Assembly (NCBI GenBank): GCA_012295275.1
Contig: CM022670.1
Location: 7,241,161 to 7,305,160 of the forward strand
Origin: Chrysomallon squamiferum
Lineage: Eukaryota; Mollusca; Gastropoda; Neomphalida; Peltospiridae
Direction: 5' to 3'
DNA length: 64,000 bases
The notes below the pieces were generated by a model that made no database searches, was not told where the DNA came from, and saw only the letters and a program-made list of their open reading frames with translations. Each line of letters starts with the position of its first letter. Position 1 is the first letter of the stretch. Both the position numbers and the translations under genes were made by a program. Below, in pieces: positions 52,165 to 64,000 of this stretch.

Positions 52165-52925
52165 AAAACGTAATCCAGAAGAAAAGAAAAAGGTTGTTTT
52201 TTTAATGGGTGAAGTAGAAAATTATATTTATTTATTTATTTATTTATTTATTATCTATTAGTTAATTTATTTATTTATTCATCCATTTATCTATGTATTT
52301 GATCAGTATATTTATACTATATTCGGAGTAAAAATAAAAGGCTCAGTCTTGCACAATCTGAAATACAAGGTATAAAATATTACACACAGCCATCAGTGGA
52401 ATAATGAATTGAGATGGTATGGAATGGTTCACGTATCAGAAACAGACGTGGATGGAATTCTATGTATAATAAATAGTTTTAGAAATTTAAAGCTCCGTCA
52501 AATAGCTGTATTGCTGAAAACTGTTACAATAGACTTAAATCTTTTAAAACAAATTGTACAGTTTATGTAGTTTTCAAAATGAAATCAGAATGTTTCAGAA
52601 TCATATGTATTCATTGTTTTGACTGATTCAAAATCTGTTTTGCAGATTTAATTTAAAAAAAAAAAAGAATTCTTTCTTTCTTTCTTTTTTATATCCAAGC
52701 ATCAGAGGAAAAATTTATTTTCTTAAACATTTTCACGCAACAGATAAAAAACACCAAAACAACCCCTCCTCGTCCAAACCCCAACAACAAGCCTCAAAAC
52801 TAAAAACAAAAAAAAAAAAAAAAAAAAAAGAAAAAAAAGACAGCTGTTGTTGAAATTGTTTACAGTAAATTATTATAAATCATATGCTCATTCAATTTCA
52901 GATGCTTTAAATAAATAAATAAATA

Positions 52926-52927
<2 letters not shown>

Positions 52928-53021
<94 letters not shown>

Positions 53022-53022
53022 G
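52928..53022. repeat. Compound (ACT)n-(AAT)n microsatellite
   Basis: About 14 ACT trinucleotides pass directly into about 17 AAT trinucleotides. Confidence 0.95.
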
Positions 53023-54158
53023 TTCAATCTCAAGTTTGAATTAAAGAGTACCTCTTTTTCAGGTCAAATTAATTATACTGTGAGTTCAAAACGATTAACT
53101 TTTTTTAAAATTAAAATTTATTAAAATATATGTAAATGAATTTAGCAGCAAATAACATTGATGTGAACTGAGGTAAAAATCTGTTTCTTTGGTTTAAAAA
53201 ACCCCACAGAAATGGCTGTCATGCTCTGTTGGACTTAGAAAAACCTGGGGATAAATTCATCGATTCGGTTCAATGAATATGTAATTTATTATTAATTTAA
53301 CTGAAGTGGTGTGAATTATGACTTCAAGTTAGCCATTACCACCCAGACAATGTATTTGTCTGTATTGTGTATGCTTGTATGTATGTACGTATGTATGTGT
53401 GTATTTGTGTATTCAACACTGCACGCAATCTTTTTGTCGAGCATATATATTTTGGAAGTTTGGCTATATTTTGAGTAAAATATTTTCAAAATGCTTATTT
53501 TTTTATTGTTATGTATAATAATCATGTTGGGTTAAAAATCTTCGTTACATTGTTGTACACACCAAATTCTGACAGACGTCAACTAAAGTGGCTGACACTG
53601 TTGCTGTGGTTACACCACGCTGTCCTTGTTTAACGCGGTTAATTTTTCTGTATTTTTGCAGACGTCATATTTTTCTTTCGTTCGTGATGAAAATGACAAA
53701 TGTGTAACACGTGTAGACCAGTTGTTTTGTGTTAAAATGTGGGTGTGCATGTACCAGTGTCACTTTAAAAAGATATTAATGACTACGATGCTTCACCCAA
53801 AATGGACCCCATTAAAATACATACAACAGAATGTTGAGTTAAAATAGCAGACAAATAAAACAACTATATATATATAAAATAACTGCACACTCGCACGTCA
53901 CAACAAATCAAGAAAATTCACTTAGTAAATCAATAAATTACAAATCGAAACAAGAAAACAACTCAGGAAAAAAGAACAACCACAAAAGCAGCAGTAGTAG
54001 CAGCAACAATTCCAACATATACAGACAGCAGTCAAGAAATAAAGAAGTTCTACAAATTAGAAATCTAACTAGTAGCTAACATTCTTTCTTGACCCCATCC
54101 TTATTTTTACATTACTGGCTTTACTTATATTGTAGATGAGATAAAAATTCTTCTTCTT

Positions 54159-54189
<31 letters not shown>

Positions 54190-54221
54190 TTATTATTATT
54201 ATTATTGTTATTTTCTTTCAG

Positions 54222-54305
54222 ATGTCTGACTGCCCTGGAACTGACAGGATAATACTAAATCCTGGATCAAGAATCATTCATGTTTTACGCTGCAGTATCC
54301 AGTAA
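54222..54305 (+). promoter_or_regulatory. Upstream ORF in the leader of the giant-exon gene
   Basis: Right after the acceptor at 54220-54221 an ATG opens 27 codons (MSDCPGTDRIIL...) ending in TAA 54303-54305, before the main ATG at 54439. The main frame itself has a TGA at 54424-54426, so translation cannot enter it from upstream and the uORF is separate. It could damp translation of the long protein. If an upstream exon joins in frame, this could instead be the tail of a longer uORF. Confidence 0.35.
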
Positions 54306-54438
54306 TGCAGACACCAACATTCGTAATTCATTAATTTTTATAGTTCCACTTTTGTTTCTATTCTGTCATTGTAATTACTGAAATTGCGTATGGCTGTTGC
54401 ATTTTAAATGAGTTACTTCGTTTTGAACTGATTCTAAG

Positions 54439-57400
54439 ATGAATATAGCTAAGCATAAAAGTGAATCTGATCCCATGCTGCCTGCCGGGCTTCTGTTGGA
54501 ACTGGAAAATCATCCAAAGATGAAGTCTGGTTCACCCATGGTGAAACCCGTGGATAGCAGCCGTCAGCCTAAAATGATATTTGTGTCCAAACATCTTAGA
54601 GAAAGTTTGAAAACAAGGCTAAGCGACTCTGTGAAAAAAGGAAAGAGAGTTCCCCACATCGTTAATATCCAACGCAGCCAGTCACTAGACACAGTGTCAA
54701 TTGGAAAATCGTCCACATCTTTAAACGAATCCCCACAGACGAACGGCCACTTTTCTGATATCCAGGAATTCAGGACTTTTTCTACACCAAGACCAGATAT
54801 TTCAGCGACAGTGAAAGAGGGGTCCAGAAAACCTGAGCGTAATGGAACTACAATGATTTACACTTCAGTTCGTAAAGAACATGGTAAAAGTGGAGATGAC
54901 AGTGTTCCGTGGTCCGTAAGTCCAGAAGAGGCGCCATTAAGAACGTCTTCGGTGAAAAAACGTAATTCAACGAACACCGAAGAGAAACCAATAAAAAGCG
55001 AAATCCGCGAAAAACTGGAAATGTTGTTGAAACAACACTTAACCCCTCCCGCACCACCCTTGTCCCCCACGGGACTTAATAGTTTCAAGATATCTGGTGA
55101 TAACAGCCAGTCTTTAAAATCTTTCAACAAAACCGTGTCTGGAGAAACTGCACAGAGCAAAGCAGATTCTCAGTCTAAGGGAGACAACTCCGCCAGCCTT
55201 CCTAGCCGAAAGACGAAACGAAAAGTAACAAAATGGTCGGACAAACCCAAAACAGTGAGAGCAAGCATCAAACCTGGATCCGTGGACGAACTGAAAAAAA
55301 TGTTCATGAAGCTAGGAGAAGAAAATTTCAGGCCTTCCGTAATCAAAAAGAACAGAGGCTATTTTCATAATGTTTTCACAACTCACGGAGAAGCAGCGAA
55401 TATTTTTCTCAATTCCAGTTTCGACGAAAGCAGCAAAATTTCGAAAACTGAGGAAGAGAAATTAAAGACAAATCCTAAGAAATATGAACAGAACTGGGCT
55501 GGCGATATGACAGCCGAGAAAAGCTCTTTCACGCAGGGCGATTCGGAGAATGAACGTGTTTTCGACGTATCTGTATCAACCGACAAAGATGAAGTAGAGG
55601 GACGTGATTTAAGTGAATACATGCAGACAGGTGAAATAACTTACACACAAAGCCAAGCTGCTGAAAACGGATATGTGGGTCATATCTCGGCTTCTGAAAA
55701 CATAAATAACACAGGCGAACTATCGGAGAGACACGAAAGGAAAAACTTTGAAGAAGAAAATTCTGGGTACGGCAGTGACAGAAACGAATGGCCGCATGTG
55801 GAGAAACCGGACTTTAAAGAAAATAACGAGTTTGCTGAGATGGGAGAGCAAAGAAACAGCGTTGCGGATACGACAGAAAAAACTATTTTGATTGATAACA
55901 ACGAGGATCAGAAGCCAGATGAGCAACTTGACAGTGAAGACAAATATCACGTGACTGCGTTTGTCACGTCTGCTGCAGGTAAAACTGACGTAGAACGTAG
56001 AGAGAACTATACAAGTGCTGATGGATCGCGCGCCACATCCCCGCTAATCGAGCAGACGAATTTGAATTTCTCTAAACAGGAGGCAGATTTCGAACGGTCT
56101 GTTTTAATTTCGGATAACGAGAACAATGTTGATAATTCTGAAAGTGTTGTTTCTGAAGGGCTGAATAGCAACAGTGATTCGGAAAACATGCGGGAGAGAA
56201 AGATTTCGGAAATAAACAGCCAGGCACAAAACATGAGTATGGCCATGGACTCGGCGTCGTTTATTCCCAATACGTCAAATCGCTATTCAACCGCGACGTC
56301 GGACAACAACAAGAATGAAAAAGTTTACGTCGTTCAGGATAACGTGGGCGATCTGTACGTCGTCGAAGACATCACAGACACGACGAGGGAGACGACGACA
56401 ATAATGCAGCCAGGACGGATGACGGAATCAGCGGAAAATGAATCCGCGAAGGCCCTAAACTCCACTAATAGCAGCTTTCACAGTTTCGACTTTGGAGGAG
56501 CGGATTCAGGGGGTGTGTCTGTTGAAACTGGGGTGGACCGCAGCAAGGCGGAGGAGGTTATTTCCACGCTTTTCAACGATATCACTGGGAATAACGACTT
56601 CTCCATCATGGAATATCAAAACACGTCGTCCGAACACGGAAATGTTGACCTTGGTAACTCGATAACAACAGAGCTGATTTCGGGTGACATGGCCGCACAA
56701 AGAGAAATCCAAACAGCCGTGACCGAACAGAAAGACAGCGTACTGCACGAAGACAAGTACGAGAAAACGGTGTTGAATATTGTAACTGACAGCGCGGACA
56801 AACCGCTGTGGACGGAGAAAACAACGGACACACAAACGTGCGCCTGGTTGGAAAACAAACCCGATTACGATCACGGAGATGGGAAAAAGTATGTAAGTTC
56901 GTTGTCATTGAGCGGGAAGTCGTCGGGCACGGCGTCAGACAGCATGGTGATACCAGAACCAGATTACTCAAATGAGATGTCGTCGTTAGTTTCATACTCA
57001 GCAGAAAAACTGCAAAATGAATCGGACTCGAGGAGCCTGGTGCCAATTTCTTCCACGTACAACCTCCCTGTAGCGACTCAGAACCAACAAGTCACGCACC
57101 AGTCAGCAGAACAGACGTCATCTGCCATTGGAGAGAATAACGAAACGGAGACCGAGTCCGAGATAACTATAACAACGAGGACGACGGCAGTTGTTGGTGA
57201 GATGGTGGACATGCACATTGGAATCCCTCCAGATCTTCAGTCGAGTGTGCAGGACGTCAGCTCTACATCGACTACAGACAACGTTCCGAGGAGAAGCAGC
57301 TCCATCATCAAACTGAGAACGAAATCTCCGCAAACAGTCTCTCCTAGAAGCGATTCACTCAACAACTCACAAACACAAATATCGGATATAACGGAAATTA

Positions 57401-59659
57401 ACGACTACAGACGAAGTGCGAGCCCGACTCCACACAGTTCTCAAATAGAGAGTTCGGTGGTTAGAACGAGTGGAAATTATGTTAAATCCAGTCCTGAGAG
57501 GATTAACAACTCACCTTATCCGCAAAGTGACAGAATAGAGATTGTCAATGGCTTTGATGCTGAGGATGATGATGGAAGAAGGTACCGCGTGGTCACTAAC
57601 AGTAGAGAGTATGAAAAAGATAAAAGTTCTTACAGAAAAAGACAGTACTATGAGGAGTATGTGAGCAAGAATTCTCCAGAGGGAGAAAAAAGACGATCGC
57701 CTACAAACGAGTTTTACACGTCTGTAAGTTCACCCATCAAACCAGAACGGTATGTTGGAGAAACTGACAGTCAGTACAGCTCGAAAGGTACATCGAGTGG
57801 AGTTACGTCAGTAGGTGACGATCAGTCGCTGTACAAAATCAGTCACGTGGAGCTGTCGCCCACCCGTCGAGAGCCTCATCTAACTACTTACAGAGTGATA
57901 GAAAGCCCGGACCGAGACGCGAATTATTACAGCGTGGATAGACGAGACAGCGGAGAGGATTTATGGCGTGTCAATACGTCGTCTGTGAACAGTAAACCAT
58001 CAAACACGTCAACTAACAAAGTGTACGTGGAGCATTATTCCGAGGACAAACCTAAATACAGAATAGTTCGAAGTCTGTCAGAAGAAAAGCTGAATAGCAG
58101 AAACAAGCGACTGAGCAGCGGATTTCTCTCCGGAGATCAATCCGATTCAGATGAGGGCGCGCCGAAAACATACAAAACTGTAAAGACGTTTCAGATTACG
58201 AACAAGGGAAAACCGCAGCAGAGTCCGAGAAGGCGGCGACGTACAACGCCAGATTTCGACGGAGAAAACAGAAGTGCGTGTAAGTACAGGGTTTCCAACA
58301 TTGACGAAAACACACTGCTGGAGAAAGAGTGGCAGAGGCGTTTACCTGATGACGGCAGGACGCGCGTGTTTCGAGTGAAAAGTCCTCCGCCTTCAGGTGA
58401 GCCGAAGCCGTCCGGCAAGCGCCGAGTGATTCCGGACGATCGAGATGATTCGCGAAAATACATAGTAAGAGAATCTCACTCGCCAAAGCGCCACGTTGTT
58501 AGCAGCAGCAATAATAAATCTGCCAGCAGTTACTACACGAAGTCTTCTCCTTCGCATTTCGATTCGGGTTATTTCGACGACAGCAATACGTACTGGGCAA
58601 AGTCGCCATCACATCGCAGCGTAGTGGAGTTGAATTTGCCACCTCGAAGATCGAGTTCGGTTGAGCCAAAAACGAGGGATTCGCTTTACAGAGTGGTTAA
58701 TGTCAAATCGGAGGAGGATCTGAATACAATGCGACGAAGCAGACGACACAGCCCTCCAGCCAGATACAGAAGTGGAAGTTTGTCATCGGATTCAGATGAC
58801 GATCACCACGGCAAATATTACATAACGCCGGCCAAAGCCGAACGTAAATCATTAATCAGAGACGTCGACGAACCCAGACGAAGACTCACGAAGGAGAAGA
58901 ATATTTATTACGTGCACAGATCGCCGTCGCCGGAATCTGTGCATCTGAAACGTGTTCGATCACTTTCTCCAGACCGCAAGTACCGAATTTCGAACCACGT
59001 TACGAACGAAAACGAAACTCACTTTGTAACGTCATCTCCGCCTATGAAAACGAGAGACTATGTCGTCTACGATGAAGATTCTCTGGATTACGGCTTGCGG
59101 CGGACGACGCGGGTGCCGGACGCGCAGACGTACAGAACGGAAAAGACTATAGTTCTCCAGCCGTCGAGAGACATGTCTCCAAGGATTCAGCACAAAGGTG
59201 GCAGGTACTTTTCGCAGAACTCCGGACTGTCGTCCATGGATCAGACGATCGATTCGGGAACCGGCACGGAGATTGCCAGCTCCGACAACGAGGGAAACGG
59301 CGAGACGATTCGAGCCAGGAGATACGAGCGCGTGGAGGAGATATACGAGGTGAAAAAGGAGCCGCAGTACGTGGACGTTGTCGACGAGGTCGACGGCAGC
59401 CTGAAAGTTCAGAGAGGGAAAATTTTAATTCAGAACCAGATGGACCCGTCGAAGGACGAAGACGATTTCGACGACAACATCAACGTGTTTGATAACTCCT
59501 TTCATTTACAGAAGGATAATCCGCTCTATCAAAGTGATCCGGACATTTACCGAGATAACGAGGATTACGACAACGGAAACGCTTTGGAACGGGAAGTGAC
59601 GCAAGATATTACTTTCGAGACGGTGAACAAAATTACACAGACTCACAGAGAAAAACAAG
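54439..59659 (+). CDS. Giant exon of an unrecognised, Ser/Arg/Glu-rich, probably disordered protein (about 1740 residues)
   Basis: The exon runs from the acceptor at 54221 to a consensus donor (AACAAG then GTAAGA, 59660). The ATG at 54439 (A at -3) is the first in frame after a TGA five codons upstream. The product is hydrophilic with no membrane segment or known enzyme domain that I can see. Visible features: basic N-terminal third with many Ser-Pro and Lys-Arg pairs (residues 1-350, including PGSVDELKKMFMKLGEEN near 275); an acidic Asn/Ser/Glu-rich middle (about 350-950); a basic C-terminal third (about 1040-1560) with at least ten degenerate copies of a Y-R-[VI]-x3-S motif (YRVVTNS, YRVIESP, YRIVRSLSEEKL, YRVVNVKSEEDL); and an acidic tail (DPSKDEDDFDDN, DNPLYQSDPDIYRD). 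Composition and SP/RS pairs suggest a phosphorylated scaffold or cytoskeletal protein. That is inference, and no homologue was recognised. CpG content is higher than in its surroundings. Confidence 0.85.
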
Positions 59660-59924
59660 GTAAGAAGTTTTGAAATTATTTATTAAAAAAATATTAATTA
59701 AAATAATCATTTTGATATCGATGATATTGAAAATTAAGCAAACACAAACAATATACCATTGTTAAAAATACATTTAATTTGATTCTGCTGTATTACTGAA
59801 TGGATGTCTGGGTCCAGCATAATAAGATCTTGAACAGTTCTGAGTGCAAAAACAAATATTCAGCATTTATTATAGCTATATAAATAAAATATTTAATTTT
59901 AGTAATTCCTGATAGTATTGAAAA

Positions 59925-59967
<43 letters not shown>

Positions 59968-60163
59968 ATGACAACAGAACAAAGTAAAGACCATCCACGC
60001 AACAAAATCAGCCACCTATTTTGTAATTACATATATATATATATATATATATAATTGACTTAAGCCTGATCGATTTGTGTGTGAATGTTGTAACACACAA
60101 GTCAGCTTTGAATTAACACACAAACTAGATGTTTTACTGAACTCATTTTTTATTTTCCCTCAG

Positions 60164-60180
60164 GCTTAGTAGTCATCTAG
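60164..60180 (+). CDS. Possible tiny last exon of the giant-exon gene
   Basis: The giant exon ends in phase 1. A good acceptor (TTTTTATTTTCCCTCAG, ending 60163) 500 bases downstream is followed by GC TTA GTA GTC ATC TAG, which completes the split codon and adds GLVVI before a stop. AATAAA follows 3 bases after the stop (60184-60189). Without splicing the frame ends KKF four codons past the donor (stop 59671-59673). The splice fit is good but short, so it may be chance. Confidence 0.4.
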
Positions 60181-61571
60181 TAATAAAACCGATTAATTTT
60201 TTTTTTTTTTCTTTTCAATGCCTGGAGGGGACATCTGTATAAATAAATATAAATGTGAAAAGTAATTTGAAATCACTGTACAAAGAGGTTTCAACTTTTC
60301 AAACTTGCATAGTCACAGATTCAAACACGATGAAGAAAATGTACACGAAGTTCGTAAAACAGTCAGAGATTTTCGGTAATCTGTATTATAATCGAGTTCC
60401 TGCAGATCGTGGAAAAACAACGCTTGATCCGAGTTCGTTATACTTAAATATGTTTTATTAGACGCTGAGGGCATTATTATACCAACTCCTTTTTTGAAGG
60501 AATAACCAAAATAAATGAAATAACTAAACGTATAAATTAATAAATAAATAAAGAAAGAAAATAAGAAAGAAAAAAAAAGAAATATAAAGAAAAAGAAAAA
60601 TAATAATAATAATACAAACATATAAGCAAATAAATATAATAAATAAATATAAAAGACTGTTATTTTCATTAATATATAAATATATATATATATAAAATAA
60701 GAAGATTATTTGATTACGAAATGAACAGATCAACCTTCAACAAGTTTTACTTTGACCTTTTTATACGTTTCCTATGTACGACTTCTTCGCTACTTTACAA
60801 CATAATTAAGCTTTTAGTCACCCCAAGTACAATCACTGTTGCAAGTTAATGCATGCTGCAAATGTTTGAAACATACAAAACAGGTCAGCACGAATACGTT
60901 TCACACGATATCTAGGTTTAGATAGGAGAGATTAAATCTTCAACATATTGAAAGGAGGCGCGCAAGCATAATTCATAGCTTTCGTCTTTATATTGGCCCA
61001 GAAAACCCGTCGACTGTGACCGAGGTGTGCTATTATGCGGTATGCATAGATTATGGTCAAAATATGGCGACTTTTCATAGAAGCTCATATAATATACAGA
61101 TCAAAGCATTTTTGTATATTTGTAATATAACAGTTATATGATTTCGATAAAAACCATTTGTTTGTTATCATAGTTATTAAAAGAATGGTTATTTAAAATA
61201 TTTTTCTGAAGTTTAAAATAACGTATCAAAATAAAATGCACCCATCCTTGAATACACCCATTTTATTCTGAAATGCAGTGGATGGTAATGAGGAGTGACT
61301 TTGAAGGAAGATTTACCTATTATTTTCACAGTTGATATACGTAATTATAGTTCAAAACGTACAGCCGCGATGAGATAAACAGAAATCATACTCCCAAACA
61401 GAAAACGTTGGATTCTTTTTCCATATAAGGCTGAGCTATATGACTCATGTAGGTTATGTTATGCTGTGTGTTACTAGACTTGTAAACATCAATAATGGTA
61501 TTTTAAACAACACCAGAATAAATGAATATTTGATTAACTGAATAACGCTACCTCAGTATTAAACGATATTA

Positions 61572-61685
61572 GCGAAGATGTCAAATATATGCCTTTTATA
61601 TAGTGAAAGTATATAGCGAATATATGTCTTTTATACAGTGAAAGTATATAGCGAATATATGTCTTATATACAGTGAAAGCATAGG
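61572..61685. repeat. 35-bp tandem repeat, three units
   Basis: Units begin GCGAATATATGTCTTTTATA at 61616 and 61651, with a more diverged first copy from 61572; each contains CAGTGAAAGTATATA. Confidence 0.85.
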
Positions 61686-63820
61686 CAATGATAAAGAGTG
61701 ACAGGATCTTAACAACATCGGGAAATTGCTAAGTGTAGAATGATCGTATGATCCTATACACTTTTGATTTAAATTTTTCGTTAATATACAAAAAGAGAGC
61801 TTTAAATCACTGACATTTTCGGAGCTTTACCGTCTTTACCTTTCATAGTATTTTGTGAAATATTTTTCTAAGCGAAGAAAAGAGTATTTTTTATCACCTA
61901 TTCAGATTGAAATCCTTCAATGGTTTTTAAAGCTCTTATTTCTTTATTGTAAAATAAAATGTGTTATGGGAAATTAACATTACTTTATTTTCCATTAAAC
62001 TGCTCTATTGACAGTGTTTCAAACTGAACCGAGTTGATTTGACGTTTATTTTTATTTTTAAAAACATTTAATGGTTTTTACATTAAACTATACAAATGAA
62101 TGTTTTCGAATTATTAAATATTAAAATATGTTAAGCTTCTTATTCTAATCAAGGGTTCTTTTATATCTAGTTTCTGATAGATAAAAAACTAAGCCATGTT
62201 TTTGATAAATCAGTTGTGAAGCAATGGCTTGAACCAGAAATAACGCAGTGGGTAAAATACACCACAGAACCTTGTTAATTCAGTACTGTTAAATATGAAA
62301 GTGAATTTGAAATTATTGTATTTTTATTGATCTTGACTGAGGTGCAAGAACTGATCGCTATTAAAAAAACAATTAATTATACAATAAAATCAACTAAAAA
62401 AATGTCTTATTTTACAACAACTGACTAAATTCAGCAAAACATTAAATTTTTCCAAAGTATGTGATTTTGTTTCGTTTTACAGCAAAATGCACTATAGTAA
62501 ATTATAAATTTATTTGTGAAACGACCGATAAACATTTATCTTCATTTTAATACGTTATAATATTCTTAAAATCATTTATATCACGCTGAAGTGCATTTTA
62601 GAAGAATATTTTAAATTCATCATTAAATCGTCCACATCTAGTAACAAGAGAATAGTTTGAATTCGTTCTGAGCAAAGTGTATGCAACTTTTTTTTTATTA
62701 AAGTGTAAACAAAGTATGTTTTTAACTCGCCAGCTGAGATTATGAATATTCACGAGAGAAGCAAACAAACGACACCAACACGAACACGAAAATACATACT
62801 TTCCAGACAATAAGTACTTTAAAAAGAAGACGCTCAATGTTTAGAAAAAGACTTTCAGTGTTTACTTAAGTCCATGTTTACAGTGTAAACAAAATATTCA
62901 GTACTTGTTAGTGATGCCTACACATGCGGGACATGATAAATTCTTTGCACATTTTTCTTTATGTATGTACACGTTTCATTATTTAAACAGAATGTTCGTG
63001 ACATACTTTCTTAACGTGCTAAGATTAATCAAACGCACTCGCCCGGTGCACATGTTAATATCACTGTGCGTTTTATGTCTTACTGTATATTTTATTTATT
63101 TTCAATGACACCTTATTTGAAAATAGTAGTAGCAATAATAATAATAATAAATAGTTTCAAACTAATTTGAAATGGTTTTCAAATATGGAGGAGCCTTTGG
63201 GTCAAACGACTGATGCAGAAAACTGAATACATAATTAAAACAAACAAATAAAACACCAACAACATCATCACAATCTAGATCGCAGCTTTGTTACATTTTA
63301 TTGTAAGAGATGAAATGTGGAAAATTCAGATCGGTTAAATCTTCCATTGTGAAATTTTCCACTGTTTGCGAATGACGATAATTAAGTTTACTTTGGTCGT
63401 TGACCGCAAAACATTTGTTTTATTTTGTTTTCACAGTCTCTTAACTGATAAACCCGACTGTTATCACATGTTGAAAACAAAACACTTGTGATACAAAACA
63501 CAACACAAAGAACGTATCATAAACACTGTTGTTATTTTGTAAACAGCTTACAAAATATTTTTCTTGAACGACATTGATATACTTATTTTTAAAATCTATG
63601 TTGTTTTCTTCGTCTTCAGTTTTATATCCATGGCCTATAATCGTATGTAATATATTTCGTATCGTATCTGGCTAAAATATTTTAGTCTCAATTTGAAATT
63701 TACAGTCATTTATATGATATATGAAACAAAATATTGCCGGGTATTCATATACTATTTTCTTGCGTTATATTATACTCAGCAGCATATCAGGCATTACAGT
63801 ACTGGGCAATAATTATAGTA

Positions 63821-63900
63821 TATCGAATAATATTGCATTATACCGAATAATATCGCATTATACCGAATAATATCGCAGTTATAATATTATATTGGTATAT
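63821..63900. repeat. 20-bp tandem repeat, three units plus remnant
   Basis: TACCGAATAATATCGCATTA and close variants start at 63821, 63841 and 63861; related TATCGAAAAATATCGTATCG follows at 63898. Confidence 0.85.
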
Positions 63901-64000
63901 CGAAAAATATCGTATCGTATCTTAAAATAAATGGGACTGCATTGTATATTTCGTATAATAAATATCAGTATATATTACATTGCATCATGGCATCACTACA

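Larger units (their letters stand above)
51602..54221. other. Non-coding DNA before the giant exon
   Basis: AT-rich with simple repeats at 52101-52163 (GA), 52928-53022 (ACT then AAT), a TTTA run at 52228-52251 and a TTC/TTA run at 54148-54207 that supplies the pyrimidine tract of the acceptor at 54220-54221. It is probably the last part of a 5' intron of the gene that follows. No coding sequence was seen. Confidence 0.55.
59674..64000. other. Non-coding AT-rich DNA downstream of the giant-exon gene
   Basis: Apart from the possible last exon at 60164, no gene is supportable. It contains an AAAT run (about 59925-59968), an AT run (about 60030-60052), a 35-bp tandem repeat (61572-61685) and a 20-bp tandem repeat (63821-63880). 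The remaining open frames are short and lack recognisable domains. A higher-complexity block near 60890-61080 has no coding features. Confidence 0.55.

Noticed and set aside
56506-57046. Overlapping minus-strand frames of 80-146 codons inside the giant exon
   Set aside because: Antisense shadows; the plus-strand frame is open for 1744 codons and no domain is visible on the other strand.

Overview
The window is a stretch of an invertebrate animal nuclear genome. The evidence is spliced genes with GT-AG introns, a CpG-rich promoter-like patch, metazoan-only domain combinations (an SNX25-type PXA-RGS-PX-Nexin_C protein and a 29-finger C2H2 protein), nuclear tRNA-Phe genes, AT-rich intergenic DNA and very dense microsatellites. 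A lophotrochozoan, for example a mollusc, fits the style of the sequence. That placement is an inference and was not tested against a database.

Layout. 1-6085 is AT-rich, microsatellite-rich DNA, probably the first intron of a minus-strand gene whose first coding exon (6086-6193) looks like the start of a calponin-homology protein; a CpG-rich promoter-like patch follows at 6194-6480. 7.2-8.1 kb holds a GA microsatellite and a 13-unit minisatellite. Two identical tRNA-Phe(GAA) genes sit at 8512 and 9387 and share a conserved 3' trailer. 9787-11009 encodes a MYND finger followed, in the +1 frame, by a ubiquitin-like/UBA module. 12461-23075 is a complete sorting nexin 25 gene, with 22 coding exons traced here. 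Facing it on the minus strand is a nucleoside diphosphate kinase gene (24646-27596) whose second coding exon is present in two divergent, splice-competent tandem copies. 31926-35601 is a C2H2 zinc-finger gene with a large terminal exon, interrupted by one extra base at 33174. 35.6-54.2 kb contains no convincing protein-coding exon: it has simple repeats, an array of about 70-bp units, a small inverted-repeat element near 51.06-51.60 kb and a few candidate untranslated exons. 54222-59659 is a giant exon encoding about 1740 residues of a serine-rich, probably disordered protein that I do not recognise, with a possible tiny last exon at 60164-60180. The rest is non-coding AT-rich DNA.

The genes do not form a pathway: nucleotide metabolism (NDK), endosomal sorting (SNX25), transcription control (zinc finger) and a cytoskeletal or scaffold-like disordered protein are simply neighbours. 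The observations most worth following are the duplicated NDK exon (candidate mutually exclusive splicing), the +1 frame relation at a UGA codon in the MYND-UBL-UBA gene, and tandem repeats in SNX25 introns that multiply 5' splice-site sequences, in one case including the real exon end. The repeated recognition helices of the zinc-finger protein, the conserved tRNA trailers and the nested inverted-repeat element also deserve attention.
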